From NCBI GenBank assembly GCA_003662515.1, contig QMYF01000012.1:1-8110 (forward strand): 8,110 nucleotides of DNA, written 5' to 3'. Made by a program: the position numbers and the translations under genes. Source of the DNA: Candidatus Hecatellales archaeon. Its GTDB lineage: Archaea; Thermoproteota; Bathyarchaeia; Hecatellales; Hecatellaceae. Positions 1 through 6,248 of the stretch are shown here, piece by piece; the first letter of the stretch is position 1; every line of letters starts with the position of its first letter. The notes below the pieces were generated by a model. The model saw nothing but the letters and a program-made list of their open reading frames with translations. It was not told where the DNA came from and did not search any database.

Positions 1-1186
1 AAAAAGCAGTCGGGAGGAGGTTTTGCGGAGCGCTGTGGAGGCTGTGGAATACTTGAAGGAGCATGGGGTAACCGTGGAGTTTTCCGCTGAGGATGCCACC
101 CGCACCGACCCAGCCTTCTTCAAGCAGGTTTATAAGGCTGTTGAGGAGGCTGGAGCCGACAGGATTAACATTCCCGACACGGTTGGCGTGATGACGCCTA
201 GAAGGATGGGTAAACTTGTAGGCGAAATCGCTGAGACGGTTAAGGTTCCCATAAGCGTTCACTGCCACAACGACTTCGGCATGGCTACGGCTAACAGTCT
301 GGCTGGGGTTGAGGCTGGAGCCAGCCAGGTTCACGTCACCGTTAACGGGCTTGGGGAGCGGGCTGGAAACGCTCCGCTCGAAGAAGTAGTAATGGCGCTT
401 TACTCCCTCTACCAGTTCAAAACCAACATTAAAACCGAGCTTATCTATGAGACTTCGAGGCTGGTTTCAGAGCTTACGGGGGTTCCTGTTCAGCCGAATA
501 AGGCTATTGTTGGGGAGAATGCTTTCACCCATGAGTCGGGAATCCACGTGCACGGCGTAATCCAGATGCCCTTAACCTATGAGCCTGTCAGCCCTGAGCT
601 CGTGGGAAGGAAAACGGTTATAGTGGCTGGAAAGCATGCGGGCCTCCACGGGGTTCGAAAAAAGATTCTAGAGTTAGGCTTTGCACCCACCGAGGAGCAG
701 ATGGTTGAAATTATAAGGCAGGTTAAAGAGTTGGGAGACAAAGGCAAATATGTTACCACCACGGACCTCATATCGATAGCCAGCCGAATCTGCGGTCAGG
801 TGCCCCCAGAAGAGAAAACCGTGGAGCTTAAGGAGTTAGCCGTGGTCACCGGAAGCGGAGTTATACCTACAGCCTCGGTTAAGCTGATAGTCAACGGGAA
901 GGAATATGTTTCCTCGGAGACGGGGGTAGGCCCTGTGGACGCCGCCATTAAGGCCATAAGAAAGATTACGGATAGCCTGGTTAACGTCCGCCTTAAAGAG
1001 TATCGGCTGGAGGCTTTAACCGGAGGCTCCGACGCCATGGCTGAGGTGGTCGTGAAGGTGGAGGACGCTAAGGGTAGAATGGTTTCAGCTAGGGCGGCCA
1101 ACGCCGACATTGTGAGGGCTAGCGTGGAAGCCATGATAAACGGGATAAACAGGCTTCTCTACCTGGCGAAGAAGGGAACCCTCTAA
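1..1186 (+). CDS. leuA: 2-isopropylmalate synthase / (R)-citramalate synthase family protein, 5'-truncated by window edge
   Basis: LeuA-family acyl-CoA condensing enzyme (acetyl-CoA plus a 2-oxo acid), cytosolic, for leucine or, if a citramalate synthase, isoleucine synthesis. The frame is open to the left edge (codons from position 2 read KSSREEV before the TTG at 23), and about 120 N-terminal residues of the TIM barrel, including the usual RDGEQ start, are missing, so the TTG is internal. Counting from that TTG: EFSAEDATRTD at 19-29, metal-binding HCHNDFG at 80-86, VNGLGERAGN at 107-116, NKAIVGENAF at 159-168 followed by HESGIHVHG, then a complete C-terminal LeuA dimer/regulatory domain (about 268-384, with GVGPVDAA and ARAANADIVRAS). 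The regulatory domain suggests end-product feedback control. Most substrate-selecting residues lie in the missing part, so isopropylmalate, citramalate and homocitrate activities cannot be separated here. It ends TAA at 1184-1186, overlapping the convergent valS stop. Confidence 0.9.
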   Translation, partial: KSSREEVLRSAVEAVEYLKEHGVTVEFSAEDATRTDPAFFKQVYKAVEEAGADRINIPDTVGVMTPRRMGKLVGEIAETVKVPISVHCHNDFGMATANSLAGVEAGASQVHVTVNGLGERAGNAPLEEVVMALYSLYQFKTNIKTELIYETSRLVSELTGVPVQPNKAIVGENAFTHESGIHVHGVIQMPLTYEPVSPELVGRKTVIVAGKHAGLHGVRKKILELGFAPTEEQMVEIIRQVKELGDKGKYVTTTDLISIASRICGQVPPEEKTVELKELAVVTGSGVIPTASVKLIVNGKEYVSSETGVGPVDAAIKAIRKITDSLVNVRLKEYRLEALTGGSDAMAEVVVKVEDAKGRMVSARAANADIVRASVEAMINGINRLLYLAKKGTL

Positions 1187-3603
1187 CCTTTGAGGTAGGC
1201 TTTCCCGTAGAGGCTGTAGTTTTCAGGCTGCTCCGGAACCCCAAACCTTAAAACCTTTATTTGATGCATGGCTTTCAAGTCTGCCTTGAAAGGTTCAAGC
1301 TCGGGTGGCGCGTAAACCTCCGCCACCTCAGACTTCAGGGAAAGCCCCCTAGCCTTCTTAAACCTCCAAACCGCAGAGTTGAATTCTTGGAATTCTTCTG
1401 CAAGCTTGGAGAAGCTGCTTTCCCAGGCGGGATTAGGCTCGGGGAAAGCTTCAAGATGGATGGATTTCTCCGAGTAAACTCTCCTCCAGATGGCTTCGGT
1501 TATGTGGGGGCAGATAGGTGCTAAAAGCTTTAAAACCGTTTTAACGCAGGTGTGAAGCGTCCACCAGGCAGCCTTCTGCTCGGCTTCCCCGTATTCGCCT
1601 GAACTGTTGTAGGCTCTCGCCTTAATCGCCTCCACGTAATGGTCGGCGAAAAAGCTCCAGAGGAAGCTTCTGATGGCGTGGGCTGGAGGGAAGACATCCA
1701 TAGCCTCATAGCCGCGTACGCATTCTCTAATGGTTTCGTTGAGTTTTGCTAGAGCCATCTCGTCTAAGGGCTGAAGGCTGAAGGATTCCCCGTCATCCAC
1801 CAGTGGGAAGGCTGAAACAAAGCGGGAAACATTCCAGAGCTTGGTTAGGAAGCGGGCTGAGCCTTCCAGCCTCTCCCAGCTGAACCTGTAGTCGGAGCCA
1901 AGTCTTGCCTCTGAGGCTCCCCACAGCCTGAAGGCGTCAGCGCCATACTTCTCGAAGATGGGTTCAGGCCAAATAATGTTCCCCTTCGATTTATGCATGG
2001 CTTCTCCTGCTTCATCTAAACCCATCCCTGAAATCCGCACGTCCTGGAAGGCTTTTTCGCCTAGGAGCTGGTAAACCCTCAGAAGCGTATAGTAGAGCCA
2101 GGTTCGAACAATGTCTACTCCTTGGGGTCTAAGCCCGCAGGGGAAAGCCTTCCTGAAAAGCTTCTCGTCGCGGAGGTAGCCTGAAACGTAGAGGGGTGAA
2201 ATGCTGGAGTCCATCCAGGTGTCGAAGGTTCTCTCTTCCCCTTTAAACCGGGTGTGGCCGCAGGCTTCACAGCGCTGGAAGGGGGCGGGATCCTTCCAAG
2301 GCTGGTAGTAGCGTCCAGGCTCGGGAACATGAGGCTTCCCGCAGCGTTCACAATACCATAAGGGGATTTCGGTTCCATAGTAGCGCCTCCTTGAGATAGG
2401 CCAGTCCACGCTAACCGAGTTTATCCAGTTGAGCAGGTATTGCCTGGCCTCAGGAGGATGGAAATCTATTTCCTCCGCAATACGTCTCAAATCTTCAAGG
2501 AAAGGCAGCTGCTTCAAGTAGTATTCCTGCATGGAGATGAATTCCACAGGGTTTTTAGACCTCCAGCAGGTTGGCACCTTATGCTTGATTTTCTCCCGTT
2601 TAACCAGGAAGCCCTTAGCCTCTAGGTCGGCTACTATGCGTTCCCTCGCCTCCTCCACCTTTAAGCCCTGGTAGGGGCCTGCAGCCTCATTCATCCTCCC
2701 GTCAAGCCCAATAGCTATGACAGGCTTCAAGCCTAGCTCGCGGAAAAGCCTGATGTCCGTGTAGTCTCCATAGGAGCATATCATGGCTATTCCCGTGCCG
2801 AACTCGGGTTTAGCGTTGGGGTTGGCGAGGATGGGAACCTCAAAGCCGTAGAGGGGCACAACGGCTTTCCGGCCTTCCAGATGCTGGTAGCGTTCGTCTT
2901 CGGGATGGTAGATTACGGCGGCGCAGGAGCAGAGGAGCTCAGGCCTCGTGGTGGCGATAATTATTTCCCCGCCACCCTTCAAGGGGAATTTAATGTAGTT
3001 GAGGTGGGTGTCCACTTCCCGGTATTCAAGCTCAGCGTCAGCAATGGTGGTTCCGCAGACCGGACACCAGTTGGTAGGCCTATTGTCCACGTAAATTAAC
3101 CCTTTCTTCCAGAGCTCAATGAAGGTTGCCTGGGTTAAGGCTCGATATTCAGGGCTGTCCGTCCGGTAGACATGGTCGAAGTCGCAGCTCATCCCCATCC
3201 TTCTAGCCGTAGCAATAATTTCGGCTTCAACCCTGTCGAGGAAATCCCGGCAGAGGGCGAGAAACTTTTCCCGGGGAACCTCCCTAGCCGAAATCTTATG
3301 CTTCTTTTCCACCTCGATTTCCACGGGAAGCCCATTTCTGTCGATGCCGAAGGCGAAGAGAACCTCGAAGCCTTTCATCCGCTTGTATCTTGCAACCATG
3401 TCTATTTGGGCGTAGTGGGTGGCTCCGCCCACATGCCATCTGCCCGAAGCGTAGGGGGGCGGCGTATCAATAGCGTAAACAGGCTTACCCGATTCAGGGT
3501 TAAACCGGTAAACCTGCTCTTCAGCCCAAAGCCTTTGAATTTCAAGTTCAAGCTGGGGGCTCCAGCGTTTCTCCTCGATTTTAGGCTTAAAGGTGGAGGG
3601 CAA
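1183..3603 (-). CDS. valS: Valyl-tRNA synthetase (archaeal type)
   Basis: Class Ia synthetase charging tRNA-Val; cytosolic. Complete at 806 residues, within the usual 800-880 range. Domains in order: Rossmann fold with class I signature HVGG at 57-60 (after TPPPYASGRW) and FGIDRNGLPVE at 85-95; CPVCGTTIADAE at 180-191; CP1 editing domain with ATTRPE at 217-222 and FGTG at 268-271; CWRSKNPVEF at 346-355; DWPISRRRYYG at 400-410; zinc-ribbon pairs C418/C421 and C445/C448; FDTWMDSS at 460-467; KMSKS-equivalent HKSKG at 537-541; then the helical anticodon-binding domain. HVGG and HKSKG depart from HIGH/KMSKS, but such variants occur in archaeal ValRS. No long C-terminal coiled coil is evident. Start is TTG at 3603-3601 with GGGGTGA five bases upstream, the ribosome site lying inside the end of the preceding gene (4-base gap). 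Last gene of a three-gene minus-strand operon. Confidence 0.97.
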   Translation of the reverse strand: MPSTFKPKIEEKRWSPQLELEIQRLWAEEQVYRFNPESGKPVYAIDTPPPYASGRWHVGGATHYAQIDMVARYKRMKGFEVLFAFGIDRNGLPVEIEVEKKHKISAREVPREKFLALCRDFLDRVEAEIIATARRMGMSCDFDHVYRTDSPEYRALTQATFIELWKKGLIYVDNRPTNWCPVCGTTIADAELEYREVDTHLNYIKFPLKGGGEIIIATTRPELLCSCAAVIYHPEDERYQHLEGRKAVVPLYGFEVPILANPNAKPEFGTGIAMICSYGDYTDIRLFRELGLKPVIAIGLDGRMNEAAGPYQGLKVEEARERIVADLEAKGFLVKREKIKHKVPTCWRSKNPVEFISMQEYYLKQLPFLEDLRRIAEEIDFHPPEARQYLLNWINSVSVDWPISRRRYYGTEIPLWYCERCGKPHVPEPGRYYQPWKDPAPFQRCEACGHTRFKGEERTFDTWMDSSISPLYVSGYLRDEKLFRKAFPCGLRPQGVDIVRTWLYYTLLRVYQLLGEKAFQDVRISGMGLDEAGEAMHKSKGNIIWPEPIFEKYGADAFRLWGASEARLGSDYRFSWERLEGSARFLTKLWNVSRFVSAFPLVDDGESFSLQPLDEMALAKLNETIRECVRGYEAMDVFPPAHAIRSFLWSFFADHYVEAIKARAYNSSGEYGEAEQKAAWWTLHTCVKTVLKLLAPICPHITEAIWRRVYSEKSIHLEAFPEPNPAWESSFSKLAEEFQEFNSAVWRFKKARGLSLKSEVAEVYAPPELEPFKADLKAMHQIKVLRFGVPEQPENYSLYGKAYLKG

Positions 3604-3607
3604 GCTT

Positions 3608-4411
3608 TCACCCCTGGAAGAACTCGGTTAAACCATGTTTCCTCTCAATTTTAACCCTCATATTGTCTCTGGCAGCCTTCGTGGGGATTCCTGTAACCTT
3701 CTCCACGTATTTCGCCTCGTTTTCAGGGCTGGTTTCCACCAGCATTCTCATGCCGAAGTGGGTTAAAAAAGCCTCCTTAGGCTTAGCTTCCTCCAAAATC
3801 TTAATGGCATCGTCAATGGACATGTGCCATTTCAAGGGGGCGCCCCTAGGTCTCATCGAGCACAGGATAAGCACGTCTACGCCTCGGTAGGGTTTCCCAG
3901 CACCCTCGAAGAACTCTGTGTCTGAAGTGTAGCCTAGGGTTTCACCGTTGGGAAGCTTAAGCCTGAAGCCTATGGTGTCAGGGTCGTAGTGGATAGCTTT
4001 AACCGCCCTTATCTCTAATCCTCCAACTGAAACCGTGTCTCCCGGGGAGAGCTCGAAAACGTTTCCCGGAAGCCCCTTATGGTAGCGGGAAACCACAGCA
4101 TCCACCGAATCGTTTCCCTGCGTAACACTTCGGGCGCAGGCCAGGAAGCCCCTACGTTTTAAGGCTCCTCCAGTCATGGCTTCAAGCAGCACGGAGCTGT
4201 CGTTGGCATGGTCGGGGTGTGCATGGCTTACAAGGACACCGGTGATTTTCCGCGGGTCTAAGCCCTGCTCAATGGAGTAGACTAGGGCTCCAGGGCCAGG
4301 GTCAAGGTGGAGGTTCACCTTGCCATCAATTATCCTTATTCCCCCCGTCCTCCTCCTCTGCGTTACAATGGCGAACCTTCCGCCTCCCGTCCCCAAGAAA
4401 ACCAGCTCCAA
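3608..4411 (-). CDS. Metallo-beta-lactamase-fold metal-dependent hydrolase
   Basis: Cytosolic MBL-superfamily protein of 267 residues, related in layout to RNase Z/PhnP-like hydrolases; its substrate is not known to me. Numbering from the TTG: FLGTGGGRF at 5-13, LDPGPGALV at 36-44, the dinuclear metal motif HAHPDH at 63-68, further ligand candidates H141, D164 (in SDTEF), H196 (in KWHMS) and H218 (in LTHFG). All the usual ligands are present, so it should be active. No signal peptide or membrane segment. Start choice: GTG at 4420 gives three extra residues but has no spaced ribosome site, while TTG at 4411 has GGGTGA five bases upstream and gives the MELVFLGTGGG start typical of the family; I chose TTG. 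Middle gene of the operon, 11 bases after the phosphoesterase stop and 4 bases before valS. A nuclease role is possible but the exosite features of RNase Z are not seen. Confidence 0.9.
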   Translation of the reverse strand: MELVFLGTGGGRFAIVTQRRRTGGIRIIDGKVNLHLDPGPGALVYSIEQGLDPRKITGVLVSHAHPDHANDSSVLLEAMTGGALKRRGFLACARSVTQGNDSVDAVVSRYHKGLPGNVFELSPGDTVSVGGLEIRAVKAIHYDPDTIGFRLKLPNGETLGYTSDTEFFEGAGKPYRGVDVLILCSMRPRGAPLKWHMSIDDAIKILEEAKPKEAFLTHFGMRMLVETSPENEAKYVEKVTGIPTKAARDNMRVKIERKHGLTEFFQG

Positions 4412-4422
4412 GCCTTTCACCC

Positions 4423-5046
4423 TTAAAACTCGAACTTCTCCAAGGAAACCTCAACCCTCTCTTCAAATAGAACTTCGGCGTAGAAGCCTTTGAAGGCTGG
4501 CCCCGGATTACATATTAGGGTGCCGTTAAGCTGGTCTACGCCTCTCGCCTCGTGGATGTGACCGCAGATGGAAAGTCTGGGTTTAAACTCGCGTAGGAAA
4601 TCTGCCAGCTCAACGCTTCCCACGTGTTCGCCGCTCCAGGCTACGTCAACCTTGCTGCCGTAGGGGGGCACATGGGTTAAAACTATGTCTGGAGGCTTCC
4701 CGAGCTCGGCTATTCCTCTCCTTAAAGGCTGGGAAACCCCGTCCTCGTAGCCTGCTCCAACAATTTTTAAACCTTCAACCTCAACGCCCCGCCCGTGAAG
4801 GCTTACACCCACATCTTTCAAGGCTTCATGGAGGCCTGGAGGGTCAATGTTGCCGGGAACGTGGAGGACGGGAAGACCAGACTTTAAGAGGGTTTCAACC
4901 ACTTTTCTTCCAAGCTCTGCAGGGCCGAAGTGGGTTAGGTCTCCAGCCACAAGTATAATGTTGAAGCCTTCCTCCGAAGCCTTAGAGGCGAGGATTTCGG
5001 CTGCTTCAAGGTGGCCGTGAATATCCGAGCAGGCCAGAAGCTTCAT
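4423..5046 (-). CDS. Calcineurin-like metallophosphoesterase (Icc-related, COG2129-like)
   Basis: Predicted cytosolic metal-dependent phosphoesterase of 207 residues, a single catalytic domain. Motifs in order: SDIHGH (D8, H10), AGDLTHFG (D36), GNIDPP (N66), LTHVPPYG (H125), CGHIHEARG (H163, H165) and the terminal CNPGPAF motif. These fit the Icc-related family; the GNID variant replaces the GNHD/E histidine, a substitution found in several small archaeal and YfcE-type members. It lacks the C-terminal capping domain and length of Mre11, so it should not be read as the missing partner of the NurA-HerA pair. ATG start at 5046-5044 with GGAGGG 13 bases upstream and a nearer GAAGG. First gene of the minus-strand operon, divergent from nurA with a 145-base intergenic region. 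The physiological substrate is unknown. Confidence 0.92.
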   Translation of the reverse strand: MKLLACSDIHGHLEAAEILASKASEEGFNIILVAGDLTHFGPAELGRKVVETLLKSGLPVLHVPGNIDPPGLHEALKDVGVSLHGRGVEVEGLKIVGAGYEDGVSQPLRRGIAELGKPPDIVLTHVPPYGSKVDVAWSGEHVGSVELADFLREFKPRLSICGHIHEARGVDQLNGTLICNPGPAFKGFYAEVLFEERVEVSLEKFEF

Positions 5047-5073
5047 ATCTGCCTTCAGCCCTCCCTAAGCTTC

Positions 5074-5087
5074 ACTGTTTACTGTTT
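5074..5087 (-). repeat. Tandem heptamer AAACAGT x2 upstream of the phosphoesterase
   Basis: On the minus strand AAACAGTAAACAGT is two exact adjacent copies of a 7-base unit, 28 bases upstream of the phosphoesterase ATG and near its predicted transcription start. It could be an operator for a dimeric regulator, or chance in a short AT-richer stretch. Confidence 0.3.
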
Positions 5088-5128
5088 GAGAGGTTGAGGG
5101 CTGGTTAATACTTTTACTCCTCTCAGGG

Positions 5129-5137
5129 TTAAAATAT
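5129..5137 (+). promoter_or_regulatory. Candidate TATA box for nurA-herA
   Basis: TTAAAATAT lies about 55 bases before the nurA ATG. With the usual archaeal TATA-to-start distance of about 25 bases, transcription would begin near 5158. The preceding purine-rich AGGG could serve as a TFB recognition element. Inferred from position and composition. Confidence 0.4.
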
Positions 5138-5173
5138 CTGGTCTCCCATTAACCTAGGGCTAGCCTCAACCGA

Positions 5174-5186
5174 GGGAGGGCCTCCC
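5174..5186 (+). promoter_or_regulatory. nurA ribosome binding site inside a small inverted repeat
   Basis: GGGAGG at 5174-5179 is the only good Shine-Dalgarno match ahead of the nurA ATG at 5192. It is followed after one base by its exact complement CCTCCC at 5181-5186. A five-pair hairpin with a three-base loop (5174-5178 with 5182-5186) would cover the ribosome site, so nurA translation may be weak or conditional. Confidence 0.4.
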
Positions 5187-5191
5187 CGAAG

Positions 5192-6232
5192 ATGGCTGAG
5201 CCTCCGCCCAGCGAGCTGGAAAAATGCGTTCAAGCTTTGAAGAGGTATCTGGACAGGGGCGTGGAGGAGGCTGAGGAAAGCCCTGAAGAGGAAGCATCCT
5301 TCGAGAGGATTGAGCTGGAGAAGTTTAAGCCTGTGGAGGCTTCCAAGCCTGCTGGGCTTATGCTTTCGGTGGACGCATCCTCCTACCCGCTGCTTTCAGC
5401 CAACAACTGGCGGATTGGTGTAAGCCGATGCGCCTACGTCATCGTGGAGGTTAAAGGGGATAGACCTTTAATAGTGGAGGAAAACTATGAGGACCACCTT
5501 TTCACCGTGGTCTGCGAACGGAAAAAGATGCCCTACAAGGTTTGGGAAATCCTCCGAACCTTCGAGAGCAACCTTGCCTTGAAGAAGCTGGAAAACTTTG
5601 GGGAAGAAGACTTCTGCCTTCTCGACGGTGCAGCCTACTTTGGAGGTTCAAGAAGCTTCACCCAGCCTCTCTACGAGCAGGCGAAGAGGCTGGGCGTGAA
5701 AATGGTGATGATTCCGAAGAGCTCTCGCAGGCTTAGAGATGAGCGGGGTCGCGACCTTCTAGCCAGCCTAAGCCTCCGCGGGGAAGCCCTTAGAAGGCAG
5801 GGCTTCCTGGGAGCCACCTGGATTTACCATCCCATAACCAAGCTGGCTCAGATTAAAAGCCTCAACCTTTACGCTGAGGTTTCAGCCGTGAAGCTTTCAC
5901 CCTCAAGCCGGAGGGTGTTCCGTTGCGACGTAATCGACTATCTGGTTGAGGAGAAGGGTGTGGAGGCGGTTTTCGAGGTTGCCTCGAAGCTTGCCTACCT
6001 GTCGAGGGATGTTCGCTGCGACGGCTACCCTGCACCCCTCTATCTGGCCCATCAGCGAACAAAGATTCCAGAGGCTAAGCTTATAGAGTATGAGGAGGCT
6101 GTTAGGAGGCTTCTCAGGGAGGAAGGCTTGCTTGAGGCTTTAGAGGCGGAGGCCGAGATAGCCAGCTTCAGGAAAGCCCTCCTAGGCCTAATCCACGACT
6201 ACCAGGTTAGAGAGGTGATTGAAGACCTTTAG
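5192..6232 (+). CDS. nurA: NurA family 5'-3' DNA nuclease
   Basis: Predicted single- and double-strand DNA nuclease with an RNase H-like fold that works with the HerA translocase in resecting DNA ends for homologous recombination. Length 346, normal for archaeal NurA. Visible NurA landmarks: SVDASS with metal-binding D61; E125 in the helix after PYKVWEILRTF; LLDGAAYFGG with D145; IPKSSRRLR at 174-182; FRCDVIDY at 243-250; and the C-terminal GYPAPLYLAH motif at 278-287 with Y279 and H287. These correspond in order to the Asp, Glu, Asp, Tyr and His active-site residues of characterised NurA proteins. Residues 23-43 are strongly acidic, likely flexible. No signal peptide. The ATG at 5192 is preceded by GGGAGG, 12 bases upstream. 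Stop TAG at 6230-6232 is 16 bases before the preferred herA start, so the two are surely co-transcribed and probably form the NurA dimer-HerA hexamer complex. Confidence 0.9.
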   Translation: MAEPPPSELEKCVQALKRYLDRGVEEAEESPEEEASFERIELEKFKPVEASKPAGLMLSVDASSYPLLSANNWRIGVSRCAYVIVEVKGDRPLIVEENYEDHLFTVVCERKKMPYKVWEILRTFESNLALKKLENFGEEDFCLLDGAAYFGGSRSFTQPLYEQAKRLGVKMVMIPKSSRRLRDERGRDLLASLSLRGEALRRQGFLGATWIYHPITKLAQIKSLNLYAEVSAVKLSPSSRRVFRCDVIDYLVEEKGVEAVFEVASKLAYLSRDVRCDGYPAPLYLAHQRTKIPEAKLIEYEEAVRRLLREEGLLEALEAEAEIASFRKALLGLIHDYQVREVIEDL

Positions 6233-6234
6233 GC

Positions 6235-6241
6235 GGGAGGT
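6235..6241 (+). promoter_or_regulatory. Ribosome binding site deciding the herA start
   Basis: GGGAGGT lies just after the nurA stop and seven bases before GTG at 6249. It is the best Shine-Dalgarno match near the herA 5' end and argues against the longer TTG (6219) start, which would place this site inside the coding sequence. Confidence 0.65.
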
Positions 6242-6248
6242 CTCCAAA

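Larger units (their letters stand above)
5047..5191. promoter_or_regulatory. Divergent intergenic promoter region
   Basis: This 145-base gap separates the outward-reading phosphoesterase operon and the nurA-herA operon. AT-rich TATA-like elements stand out from the GC-richer surroundings: TTAAAATAT at 5129-5137 is correctly placed for a + strand start near 5158 and a leader of about 34 bases to nurA. On the minus strand, AAAGTATTAA (reading down from 5115) is placed for a start near 5083 and a short leader to the phosphoesterase. Assignment is by pattern and spacing only. Confidence 0.5.

Noticed and set aside
23..25. TTG as the true start of the LeuA-family gene
   Set aside because: The frame is open to the window edge with in-frame family-like residues (KSSREEV), and the N-terminal part of the TIM barrel would be missing.
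3172..3654. 160-codon + strand open frame opposite valS
   Set aside because: It is the mirror of conserved ValRS catalytic-domain codons and shows no protein family features; a shadow of the real gene.
4423..5046. Phosphoesterase as Mre11
   Set aside because: The fold family is the same, but 207 residues, no capping or Rad50-binding region, and motifs of the Icc-related family argue against it.
5862..6062. Antisense open frame within nurA (66 codons)
   Set aside because: It lies wholly inside a well-supported NurA gene, is low in complexity and rich in Arg, Pro and Ser, and has no recognisable motif or ribosome site.
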